64,000 nucleotides of DNA from Gracilimonas sp017641085 (GTDB lineage Bacteria > Bacteroidota > Rhodothermia > Balneolales > Balneolaceae). The notes under the pieces are model-generated. The model did no database searches and was not told where the DNA came from. It was given only the letters and a program-made list of their open reading frames with translations. The stretch's first letter is position 1; each line of letters begins with the position of its first letter. Below are positions 43,946-52,018 of the stretch, in pieces. The stretch is taken from NCBI RefSeq assembly GCF_046115515.1, contig NZ_CP175953.1, one strand, 5' to 3'. The position numbers and the translations under genes are program-made.

Positions 43946-44362
43946 ATGCAATTACGATTAATTTCCCTATCCCTTTTTCTGACCACTTTATTTATAGCCG
44001 GATGTGCAACATCTTATCACCCTGAAAACTGGCGAGGCCATGGTTTTACCGAGAAGCAGCTTACAGAGCAAAGCTATTTGGTTTCCTTTAGCGGAAACTC
44101 CCGCACTTCGCCAACCGATGTGCAGCATATGTTACTCCGGCGTTGTGCAGAACTAACCATACAGAATGGCTACAGCTATTTTTTAATTCTGGACAAAGAC
44201 TCGGATAAAAAATCTGAGATCTCACACAGCGAAATTTCGGAAGAGTACAATCACAGCGAATCGTTTACGAAATCCGTCCAGATCTACATGGCTCACGAAA
44301 AGGATATAAGTTCCGAGGGACGCCAAAAAGCAATTAATGCCGGTATTTACCTTCGGGATTAA
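43946..44362 (+). CDS. Lipoprotein of the CC0125/CC1285 family
   Basis: A 138-residue lipoprotein with a lipobox LFIAGC (Cys about residue 20). The body matches the CC0125/CC1285-type domain: HGFTEKQLTEQSYLVSFSGN, then MLLRRCAELTIQNGYSYFLI. These proteins are widespread in envelopes, with no established role. I chose the ATG at 43946 because the upstream ATG at 43904 would put 14 basic residues ahead of the signal. Confidence 0.75.
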   Translation: MQLRLISLSLFLTTLFIAGCATSYHPENWRGHGFTEKQLTEQSYLVSFSGNSRTSPTDVQHMLLRRCAELTIQNGYSYFLILDKDSDKKSEISHSEISEEYNHSESFTKSVQIYMAHEKDISSEGRQKAINAGIYLRD

Positions 44363-44373
44363 TCGTCAGAAGA

Positions 44374-44802
44374 TTATTCCTTGTCACCATAAAAATCCCG
44401 CCCGGTATAAGTTTTATGGATGATTTTCCAGCCCTCTTTCAACTTCAGGAGCAGGAAATAATCGGTATATACACCACGATTCGGCATTACAATTTCCACT
44501 TTGGCAGTTGCTGCATTGTTCTCATGATCGATAGAAATAATCCGGCCAATGCGGGTGCTTTTTCGTCCCTCCCGGAATCCCGAAATATAATCCTGGCCAT
44601 CCCAAACCCTGAGACTGTCGTCACCAATCACGGTATATAAATTAAAGTCGGGATGAAAAGCTTTATGCAAGCGGTCCGGTTCTCCGTTGGCGGTTCCTTC
44701 TATATAATCGGTTAGGGTTTCCTGGATGAGTTCTAATTCTGTTTGAGCGAAAGCTGTAAAGCTGATAAATAAGCAGATTAATAACAGGCTAAGTTTTTTC
44801 AT
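44374..44802 (-). CDS. Secreted NTF2-like (putative lumazine-binding type) protein
   Basis: A 142-residue exported protein (signal peptide 1-19, ending AFAQ). The NTF2-like fold is visible: IQETLTDYIEGTANGEPDRLHKAF, then YTVIGDDSLRVWDGQDYIS, ATAKVEIV and TDYFLLLKLKEGWKIIHKTY. This order is the one named Lumazine_bd_2/DUF4440-like in databases. A small-ligand or enzyme role is plausible but unproven. It lies alone and is convergent with the preceding lipoprotein. Confidence 0.8.
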   Translation of the reverse strand: MKKLSLLLICLFISFTAFAQTELELIQETLTDYIEGTANGEPDRLHKAFHPDFNLYTVIGDDSLRVWDGQDYISGFREGRKSTRIGRIISIDHENNAATAKVEIVMPNRGVYTDYFLLLKLKEGWKIIHKTYTGRDFYGDKE

Positions 44803-44976
44803 GGCGAATTGAGGTTAGTACATGATTAGATAAATCTTTACATCAAGAACGACCTACGGACAGAGACATTATTGGTTTCGGGTTGGTGAGGAGGGGATTT
44901 TGTAGAAATACTAATCATGATGCTCTTTATAAAATACCTTTTGTCAATTTCAGCCGCCTTTCGTTTCTTTGCAGCC

Positions 44977-46155
44977 ATGGATAAAAAGATCCCTGCCCAC
45001 ATACTTCCTGTAATTGTACTGGCCCAGTTTGCCGGCACTTCACTCTGGTTTGCAGGTAATGCCGTGGTGGATGAGTTGATCCTTACGCTAGCCCTTCCGG
45101 AATTATTTGTGGGATATATAACCATGGCGGTACAGGCGGGGTTTATTGCCGGAACACTGCTCTTTGCTTTCTTAAATATTGCCGACCGGTTTTCGCCGGT
45201 GAGGGTGTTTTTATTTTGTGCATTGGGGGGATCTGCCGCTAACCTGTTGGTGATGGGATCAGCATCGGGCTTAGGCATCATAGCTGCCCGTTTTGTAACT
45301 GGCTTCTTTTTAGCCGGCATCTATCCGGTGGGGATGAAAATAGCTTCTGATTGGCATAAAGAGGGGTTGGGGAAGGCGCTGGGTTATCTCGTCGGAGCAT
45401 TGGTTGTGGGAACAGCATTTCCTCATTTTCTTAAATTTATGGGCGGCGAACTACCCTGGCGCTATGTGATTACGGGCACCTCAGTTATAGCTTCAGGCGG
45501 TGGATTGCTTTTGTTCTTTACCGTGCCCGATGGGCCAAACAGAACGCCATCGGCCGGATTTAAATTTGATGCTGGGGCCATCCTGAAACTGTTCAGGAAT
45601 ACGAATTTCAGGTCGGCCGCTTTCGGGTATTTTGGTCACATGTGGGAGCTATATACTTTCTGGGCGTTTGTACCGGTAATGCTTGCCTGGTATGCCTTAC
45701 AAAATAATCAGCCGGGCCTGTCTGTTTCATTCTGGAGCTTTGTGATTATTGGTGTTGGAGGAATCAGCTGTGCCATAGGCGGATATTGGTCGCTGAAGAA
45801 AAGCAGTAAGTGGGTATCAAAAATTTCATTAGCCGGCTCGGGGCTGTGTTGTCTGCTCATTCCTTTCTCTTTCAACCTTCCCCTCGCTTTATTCCTGGTG
45901 GTACTCATCACATGGGGAGTACTGGTGATTCCTGACAGCCCCCAGTTCTCAACGATGGTGGCCCGGTCTTCAGAGTCCTCCTATGTAGCAACAGGCTTGA
46001 CGATTGTAAACAGCCTGGGGTTTGCCATTACTATCGTTAGTATTCAACTGGTAAACCTGAGCTGGTCGGCTACCGATAACCCGTATGTTTTTTGGTTCAT
46101 GGTATTCGGCCCGTTGATGGGATATTGGGCGATTAGTAAATACAAAAAGGATTAA
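44977..46155 (+). CDS. Major facilitator superfamily transporter
   Basis: A 392-residue inner-membrane carrier with about 12 hydrophobic segments. Signature-like loops include TSLWFAGNAVVDEL near the N-terminus, ADRFSPVRVFLF after TM2, and FVTGFFLAGIYPVGMKIASDW, the last typical of the CynX/NimT or nitrate-type MFS branch. The substrate is not predictable. I chose the ATG at 44977 because the upstream start at 44917 would add 20 residues not seen in MFS proteins. Confidence 0.88.
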   Translation: MDKKIPAHILPVIVLAQFAGTSLWFAGNAVVDELILTLALPELFVGYITMAVQAGFIAGTLLFAFLNIADRFSPVRVFLFCALGGSAANLLVMGSASGLGIIAARFVTGFFLAGIYPVGMKIASDWHKEGLGKALGYLVGALVVGTAFPHFLKFMGGELPWRYVITGTSVIASGGGLLLFFTVPDGPNRTPSAGFKFDAGAILKLFRNTNFRSAAFGYFGHMWELYTFWAFVPVMLAWYALQNNQPGLSVSFWSFVIIGVGGISCAIGGYWSLKKSSKWVSKISLAGSGLCCLLIPFSFNLPLALFLVVLITWGVLVIPDSPQFSTMVARSSESSYVATGLTIVNSLGFAITIVSIQLVNLSWSATDNPYVFWFMVFGPLMGYWAISKYKKD

Positions 46156-46188
46156 AAATTTAGATATGAAATAAAAAAAGGTGAATCA

Positions 46189-47001
46189 TTAATCGCCCAA
46201 ATTTATTCTAATATCAATTATTAGTTCTTCGGCTTGATTCCTTACGACTTTTAAAGTTGCAACAGATACCAGGCTTGAAAGGTATCTGCTGGTTAACAGG
46301 TTGTTCAGTCTCATTATGCCATCGTCACTGAAAATGTTTTCCATTGCAATCCGGTCAAACTTATTTTGATTTTTAATATCCTGTATTGGGTTATACACCG
46401 GAATGCCGGATGTTTTAAGAAAAGTTGTAAGTCCGATGTCATAGTCCAGGTTAAAATTAACCAGTGAATATCTGATCATTTCTTCTCTGATTTGATTCTT
46501 AAACCCTTCATTTTTTAAAAGCACGCGGTCTGCACGCTCCATTGACTGATAGAACGCTGTTAATTTCTGTCTTAAATGCTCATCATCAATAAGTTTTAAG
46601 TTTCCAGTAGATTTCAAATCCTCAAAAGTAGCATCAAAAATATTTACGGATCGATTGGCAAGCAGGTAGGAGAGGTTAAGATTCAATGTTGGCATGTCTT
46701 CGGGCGTCAACCCTTCCTTTAAAAGGTCTCCGACTGCTCTGAGTTTTAATGCTACAGTATCTTCCGCCTGAATAGTGCTGTTGAGCTCGTCGATCTGTAA
46801 ATTGATATCATTGATTAAATTAACGAGGTAAAACTCTTCGTTGGCACGATTTATACGATCCTGATTCCAATTATTAATTTGCAAGGCAATTAAGATTCCA
46901 ATAACGACTAAAATGATCTCACCCATAGCATAAAGAAGATATTTCCGGGCTTTTTCTTGCAGGATGAGTTTCTGGCGAATTTGTCGAAAGTAGTGAAGCA
47001 T
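46189..47001 (-). CDS. DUF6090-family membrane protein
   Basis: A 270-residue protein with the Bacteroidota-typical DUF6090 start: FRQIRQKLILQEKARKYLLY followed by GEIILVVIGILIALQINNWN, a single membrane helix (about 24-45). The rest is helical with coiled-coil character (INDINLQIDELNSTIQ) and is presumably extracytoplasmic. Function unknown; these genes are often present in several copies per genome. It is divergent from the carA leader. Confidence 0.85.
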   Translation of the reverse strand: MLHYFRQIRQKLILQEKARKYLLYAMGEIILVVIGILIALQINNWNQDRINRANEEFYLVNLINDINLQIDELNSTIQAEDTVALKLRAVGDLLKEGLTPEDMPTLNLNLSYLLANRSVNIFDATFEDLKSTGNLKLIDDEHLRQKLTAFYQSMERADRVLLKNEGFKNQIREEMIRYSLVNFNLDYDIGLTTFLKTSGIPVYNPIQDIKNQNKFDRIAMENIFSDDGIMRLNNLLTSRYLSSLVSVATLKVVRNQAEELIIDIRINLGD

Positions 47002-47184
47002 GTATGTGCACCCATGTTTCTAATTAATAAACCCAAAAAACCGGAAACTTGCTCTAGCCAACGAAATATTGATTAAAACACAGAATCAAAATTGAATCCA
47101 ATCTTTGCACTGCGTATCTTAGGAAAACTTCAAACAAGCTTTGACTCACATTACCATTTTAGCAATCCATAGTTTCGAAGCACT

Positions 47185-47225
47185 GCCACCGCGCACCCAA
47201 AAATGGAGGTCGCGCGATTGATGGC
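47185..47225 (+). promoter_or_regulatory. Structured stem-loop in the carA leader
   Basis: In the 381-base gap 47002-47382 the segment GCCA...TGGC closes a stem that continues with CGCGC/GCGCG and ACC/GGT around a CAAAAATGGA-type loop (one bulged C). It stands about 25 bases before the terminator hairpin and 160 bases before carA. It is a candidate leader-RNA domain or small-RNA body. Confidence 0.55.
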
Positions 47226-47250
47226 TTTTCCATTTCTCAATATCATTTTC

Positions 47251-47286
47251 AAAATCCGGCGCGGTATTCGCAGTCGGATTTTTTTT
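47251..47286 (+). terminator. Intrinsic terminator (attenuator) in the carA leader
   Basis: AAAATCCG (47251-47258) pairs with CGGATTTT (47275-47282), with an inner GCG/CGC step and a 7-nt loop. Four more T follow (run to 47286). It stands on the plus strand 97 bases before the carA ATG, with no plus-strand gene upstream for 850 bases. It would therefore act on an RNA begun inside this spacer: either an attenuated carAB leader or a small RNA. Confidence 0.7.
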
Positions 47287-47382
47287 GATCTGAAAATTTT
47301 ACCGAACGCCTTTCCCGTTGCAAACACCGTGTTTGTGACCTCTTATCAACCAAACTCACTAAACCCGAAATACATCTAATCC

Positions 47383-48486
47383 ATGTCACTACGCCCACAG
47401 AAAAAAGCCATACTTGCACTCAGCGATGGTACCGTTGTTCACGGCCAGGCCGTTGGACACGAAGGAATAACCGGCGGCGAGTTGTGCTTTAATACCAGCA
47501 TGACCGGCTACCAGGAAATTTTCACCGACCCGAGTTACTACGGTCAGCTTATGATGATGACCTACCCGCACATTGGAAATTACGGAACCATGCCACGGGA
47601 TGATGAAGCCCGCAGGGTGATGGTGGCCGGTGTTATCACCCGAGCCTTTTCATGGGAGTACAGTAATCCTATGGCCGACCGAAGCCTCCAGGAATACCTC
47701 GAAGACAATGAAATTACCGGAATATCAGGTGTGGACACCCGAAAACTGGTTCGACATATCCGCGAAAAAGGAGTGATGAACGCTGTGATCTCCAGTACTG
47801 AGCTTGATGAGGATAAATTAGTTCAAATGGCAAAAGACTGGGACGATATGGAAGGCCTGGAGCTGGCTTCAAAAGTAACCCGGTCGGAAGCCCAAACGGT
47901 AAACGGAGAAGACGAATACCGCGTAGCTGCATTTGATTACGGCATCAAACAAAACATTATTAACAATCTCAATGAGCGAGGATGCACACTCCGGGTGTTT
48001 CCGGCCAAAACCCCGGTTGAGGAAGTAGAAGCGTGGGAAGCAGACGGTTACTTTTTTTCGAATGGCCCGGGAGACCCTACCGCAACAGCGGAGTATGCTC
48101 TTGAAGTGGTTGACTTTGCCAAAAAAAGCGGAAAACCGGTCTTTGGGATTTGCCTAGGCCACCAGCTGATGGCGCTGAATGAAGGGCTGAAAACCAAGAA
48201 AATGTTTGTCGGTCACCGCGGGGCTAATCAACCCGTAAAAAACCTGAGTACCGGACTGGTTGAAATATCAACCCAGAATCATGGCTTTGCGGTAGATGAA
48301 GACTCCCTGGATGACAAGATCGCCGAGGTTACCCATGTAAACCTGAATGACGGGACGATTGAAGGTCTGAAATTCAAAAACTTCCCCGGCTTCTCGGTGC
48401 AATATCACCCCGAAGCATCCCCCGGCCCTCATGACTCAGCCTACCTGTTCGATCAGTTCATCGACATGATGAAAGAACAGAAGTGA
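47383..48486 (+). CDS. carA: Carbamoyl-phosphate synthase small subunit (glutaminase)
   Basis: CarA hydrolyses glutamine and passes ammonia to CarB for carbamoyl phosphate, used in pyrimidine and arginine synthesis. The 367 residues show LSDGTVVHGQAVG, FNTSMTGYQEIFTDPSYYGQ, YSNPMADRSLQEYL, and the glutaminase domain with Cys257 in FGICLGHQLMA and the His-Glu in VQYHPEASPGPHDS. It lies 92 bases before carB. A structured leader with a terminator precedes it. Confidence 0.97.
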   Translation: MSLRPQKKAILALSDGTVVHGQAVGHEGITGGELCFNTSMTGYQEIFTDPSYYGQLMMMTYPHIGNYGTMPRDDEARRVMVAGVITRAFSWEYSNPMADRSLQEYLEDNEITGISGVDTRKLVRHIREKGVMNAVISSTELDEDKLVQMAKDWDDMEGLELASKVTRSEAQTVNGEDEYRVAAFDYGIKQNIINNLNERGCTLRVFPAKTPVEEVEAWEADGYFFSNGPGDPTATAEYALEVVDFAKKSGKPVFGICLGHQLMALNEGLKTKKMFVGHRGANQPVKNLSTGLVEISTQNHGFAVDEDSLDDKIAEVTHVNLNDGTIEGLKFKNFPGFSVQYHPEASPGPHDSAYLFDQFIDMMKEQK

Positions 48487-48578
48487 GCAAATGACGGTCG
48501 GCGGTCAATCGTCCTTCGTCAAAAACCATCTATCACCAACAATCTATTTACCACTAACAAATAATTACGACGAAACTC

Positions 48579-51407
48579 ATGCCAAGACGCGACGACATCA
48601 ACAAAATTCTGATTATCGGCTCCGGACCCATTGTAATTGGTCAGGCCTGCGAATTTGATTATTCCGGATCTCAAGCTTGCCGTTCGCTGCAGGAAGAAGG
48701 CTACGAGATTGTACTTATCAACTCGAACCCGGCTACCATTATGACCGACCCGATTATGGCCGATGCGGTTTATATGCTGCCGATGACTACCGATTCCATC
48801 CGGGAAATTGTAGCCAAGGAAAAACCCGATGCGGTACTTCCAACTATGGGTGGGCAAACCGGGTTGAACCTGTGCCGTGATCTGGAAAAAGAGAACTTCT
48901 GGAAAGATAATAACATCCATATTATTGGTGTGGATATTGATGCGGTTGAGCTGACCGAAGACAGGCAGCTGTTTAGGGATAAAATGGAAGAGATTGGGAT
49001 TGAGCAGTGTCGCAGCCGGACTGCCCAATCGCTGCTGGATGCAAAAGAAATTGTTGAAGAGCTGGGCGGCTTGCCGATTGTTATTCGACCTTCCTTCACC
49101 ATGGGTGGAGCCGGTGGCGGTATCGTTTGGAATGAAGATGAGTTTGAACGAAAAGTACTGCGTGGCCTCGAGCTGAGCCCGGTTCACCAGGTGCTTATTG
49201 AGGAATCAATTTTCGGGTGGAAGGAATACGAGCTGGAGCTGCTACGCGATGCCAACGACAACGTGATTATCATTTGTTCCATCGAGAATATGGATCCAAT
49301 GGGTGTTCACACCGGAGATTCCGTAACGGTGGCCCCGACACAAACGCTCACCGACAAGCAATTACAGCACATGCGGGATTCGGCCATCAAGATGATGCGT
49401 TCGATTGGAACCTTTGCAGGGGGATGTAATGTGCAGTTTGCCATGGAGCCCGGCTCCGACCGGCTTGTTGCCATTGAAATTAACCCCCGCGTGAGTCGGT
49501 CTTCCGCACTGGCTTCTAAAGCTACCGGGTATCCGATCGCTAAAGTAGCCACCAAGCTGGCTGTGGGATATACGCTGGATGAGCTGAAAAATCAGATCAC
49601 CGGAACCACATCTGCCTGCTTTGAGCCAAGCATTGACTATGTAGTCTGCAAAATTCCACGCTTCAACTTTGACAAATTCCCGGGTGTGGATGAAGAGCTC
49701 ACCACACAGATGAAAGCCGTAGGTGAGGTGATGTCGATCGGCCGGAATTTCCCGGAAGCTTTGAACAAAGCCTGGCAATCGCTGGAAGTTGGCCGCGATG
49801 GCTTAGGCGCCGATGGCTACGAAGAATTTGATCGAAAAACGGTCCGCGAGCGATTACTGAAGCCCTACTGGGATCGCTCCATGCAGATACGGAATGCGTT
49901 CAAGATGGGAGCTTCTGTGGAAGAAATTGCGGATATCACTAAAGTAGATCCGTGGTTCCTGCAGCAAATCCGATACATGGTTTCGCTTGAAAACCGCACG
50001 GAAGGCCAAGCACTGAAAGAGATTTCAAAAGACGATTTCTTTGAGCTGAAGCAAGCCGGTTTTTCCGACTCTCAAATTGCTTTCCTGCTAAGTAAAAGCG
50101 GAGAGAAAGTAGATGACAAAAAAGTGCGCGACCGTCGTAAAGAACTCGGAATTACCCCGTCATTCAAGATGGTTGATACCTGCGCGGCTGAATTCCCGGC
50201 ACAAACACCATACTACTATTCTGCCTATGAAGGTGAAAACGAAAGTGAAGTAACCGACAAGAAGAAAGTGCTAATATTGGGCAGTGGCCCGAACCGAATC
50301 GGACAAGGGATTGAGTTTGATTACTCCTGCACCCATGCTGTGCTGGCTGCGAAGGAAATGGGCTACGAAGCCATAATGGTTAACTGTAACCCCGAAACGG
50401 TATCCACCGATTTCGACTTTGCCGACAAACTGTACTTTGAGCCAGTGTATTGGGAACGTGTGCTGGATATCATCGACCATGAAAAACCAGAGGGAGTGAT
50501 CCTACAGGTGGGCGGACAAACAGCCCTTAAGCTTGGAAAACGATTTGTGGAAGAAGGCATTAAGATCTTCGGAACCGACTTCGGCATGATTGACTTTGCC
50601 GAAGACCGAGGCGAGTTCTCCAAATTCCTGAAGAAACTCGACATTCCGTTTCCCGAGTACGGAACGGCTCGAGAGGTTGAGGAAGCAGTTAAGATTGCCG
50701 GAAGAATTGGCTACCCGGTTCTGATCCGCCCGAGCTATGTACTGGGAGGACAGGGAATGCGGATCGCTGTAAAAGAAGAAGAGCTGCGCAAATATGTAGC
50801 CAACATCCTGAAAACACATCCCGAGAACGCCTTTCTGATTGATAAGTACCTGGAGCAGGCTGTTGAGGTAGATGTGGATTCGGTTTATGATGGCGACCAG
50901 CTTCACATAGCCGGGATCATGCAGCATATAGAGCCGGCAGGTGTACACTCAGGTGACTCCACCGCTGTCCTTCCGCCTTACTCATTGAGTGATGAAGTCA
51001 TCAAAACGATCGAAGAATACCAGGAGAAGATAGCGGAAAACATGGAGATTCTCGGATTCCTGAACGTGCAGTATGCCGTCAAAGATGATAAGGTGTATGT
51101 GCTGGAGGCAAATCCAAGAACCACGCGCACCATCCCGTTCCTGGCTAAGGCAACACAACGCCCGGAAGCAGCCATCGGTGTCAAGGTGATGCTTGGAGCA
51201 AAGCTGAAGGAATTCGATCTGGAATCGAAACTGGAAAACTGGGCGATCAAAGAGCCGGTATTCCCATTCGACAAATTCCCGGAAGTGAAGAAGGAGCTGG
51301 GGCCGGAGATGAAATCCACCGGCGAAAGCATCTACTTCGCCAAAGACTTCAACGACGATCACTTCAAGAAACCGTATGAGTTCAAGAGCTTGTATCTCTC
51401 GAAGTAA
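48579..51407 (+). CDS. carB: Carbamoyl-phosphate synthase large subunit, lacking the allosteric domain
   Basis: CarB makes carbamoyl phosphate from bicarbonate, ammonia and two ATP. Two ATP-grasp halves are complete: GSGPIVIGQACEFDYSGSQA and VIRPSFTMGGAGGGIVWN in the first, SGPNRIGQGIEFDYSCTHA and LIRPSYVLGGQGMRI in the second. The protein stops at 942 residues, just after PEMKSTGESIYFAKDF. E. coli CarB (1073 residues) continues here into the MGS-like allosteric domain that binds UMP, IMP and ornithine. The domain is absent and the intergenic DNA that follows does not encode it, so feedback control must differ. Confidence 0.96.
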   Translation: MPRRDDINKILIIGSGPIVIGQACEFDYSGSQACRSLQEEGYEIVLINSNPATIMTDPIMADAVYMLPMTTDSIREIVAKEKPDAVLPTMGGQTGLNLCRDLEKENFWKDNNIHIIGVDIDAVELTEDRQLFRDKMEEIGIEQCRSRTAQSLLDAKEIVEELGGLPIVIRPSFTMGGAGGGIVWNEDEFERKVLRGLELSPVHQVLIEESIFGWKEYELELLRDANDNVIIICSIENMDPMGVHTGDSVTVAPTQTLTDKQLQHMRDSAIKMMRSIGTFAGGCNVQFAMEPGSDRLVAIEINPRVSRSSALASKATGYPIAKVATKLAVGYTLDELKNQITGTTSACFEPSIDYVVCKIPRFNFDKFPGVDEELTTQMKAVGEVMSIGRNFPEALNKAWQSLEVGRDGLGADGYEEFDRKTVRERLLKPYWDRSMQIRNAFKMGASVEEIADITKVDPWFLQQIRYMVSLENRTEGQALKEISKDDFFELKQAGFSDSQIAFLLSKSGEKVDDKKVRDRRKELGITPSFKMVDTCAAEFPAQTPYYYSAYEGENESEVTDKKKVLILGSGPNRIGQGIEFDYSCTHAVLAAKEMGYEAIMVNCNPETVSTDFDFADKLYFEPVYWERVLDIIDHEKPEGVILQVGGQTALKLGKRFVEEGIKIFGTDFGMIDFAEDRGEFSKFLKKLDIPFPEYGTAREVEEAVKIAGRIGYPVLIRPSYVLGGQGMRIAVKEEELRKYVANILKTHPENAFLIDKYLEQAVEVDVDSVYDGDQLHIAGIMQHIEPAGVHSGDSTAVLPPYSLSDEVIKTIEEYQEKIAENMEILGFLNVQYAVKDDKVYVLEANPRTTRTIPFLAKATQRPEAAIGVKVMLGAKLKEFDLESKLENWAIKEPVFPFDKFPEVKKELGPEMKSTGESIYFAKDFNDDHFKKPYEFKSLYLSK

Positions 51408-51409
51408 GG

Positions 51410-52018
51410 AATCACAGATTTGGTAGATTTATCGATTGTGGGATTTCATATGAAATTTATCATGTCCAAAAATCTCATTAAATCTTTGTTCCGGGTGTAA
51501 GGAATTGGTTTGAAGTAGCTCTAACCATTGAATGAGAATAAAGTGGTAGAAAATGAATCAAACCAAAACACCAAATTTTAAGTACAAGCAATTGACGGGT
51601 AAGATCATTGGAGCTGCAATGCAGGTGCATTCCGAATTGGGAAATGGCTTTCGAGAAATTGTTTATCATCGATCAATGGAACATGAATTATCTCACCAGG
51701 GATTGAATTATAAAAGTGAATTAACCATGCCTTTGTATTATCGAGATGCAAAAGTTGGAGCTAGAAGGGTTGACTTACTTGTGGAGGAAAAAATCCTTGT
51801 TGAGCTAAAAGCGGTGGGCGAAATTAATGACCAACACATATCTCAGGTATTGAATTATCTGAAGGCCTATAAGCTTGAAGTAGCATTACTCTTAAATTTT
51901 GGTGAAAACAGCCTTAACTTTAAGCGTATCGCAAAACTAAAAAACTATAAGAATTAAAGAGTGAATTCACAGCAAATTATAAATCTGTGAAATCCAAAAA
52001 TCAAAATAATCTGTGATC
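51410..52018. other. Candidate GxxExxY cassette bounded by inverted motif
   Basis: AATCACAGATT (51410-51420) and its near reverse complement AATCTGTGATC (52008-52018) bracket the GxxExxY gene. Another copy, AATCTGTGAAATCC, lies at 51982-51995. ATCACAGATT is exact at both ends and is followed by GATTT-type matches. The right copy contains the GTG used as the recQ start. Mobility is a guess. Confidence 0.45.
51553..51957 (+). CDS. GxxExxY protein (PD-(D/E)xK-like)
   Basis: A 134-residue protein of the GxxExxY family. The name-giving motif is in ELGNGFREIVYHRSMEHEL. A nuclease-type core follows: RRVDLLVEEKILVELKAV fits the D...ExK pattern of PD-(D/E)xK enzymes, preceded by LTMPLYYRDAKVG and followed by HISQVLNYLKAYKLEVALLLNFG. 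The biochemical role of the family is not established. It lies between carB and recQ, flanked by AATCTGTGA-type motifs. Confidence 0.9.
   Translation: MNQTKTPNFKYKQLTGKIIGAAMQVHSELGNGFREIVYHRSMEHELSHQGLNYKSELTMPLYYRDAKVGARRVDLLVEEKILVELKAVGEINDQHISQVLNYLKAYKLEVALLLNFGENSLNFKRIAKLKNYKN

Noticed and set aside
48519..49187. Long open frame (222 codons) antisense to carB
   Set aside because: It lies wholly opposite a strongly conserved enzyme, has no recognisable domain, and its length is explained by carB codon bias.
51270..51552. Frameshift at the end of carB
   Set aside because: None of the frames after 51407 encodes MGS-like sequence, so loss of the domain is not a recent frameshift.
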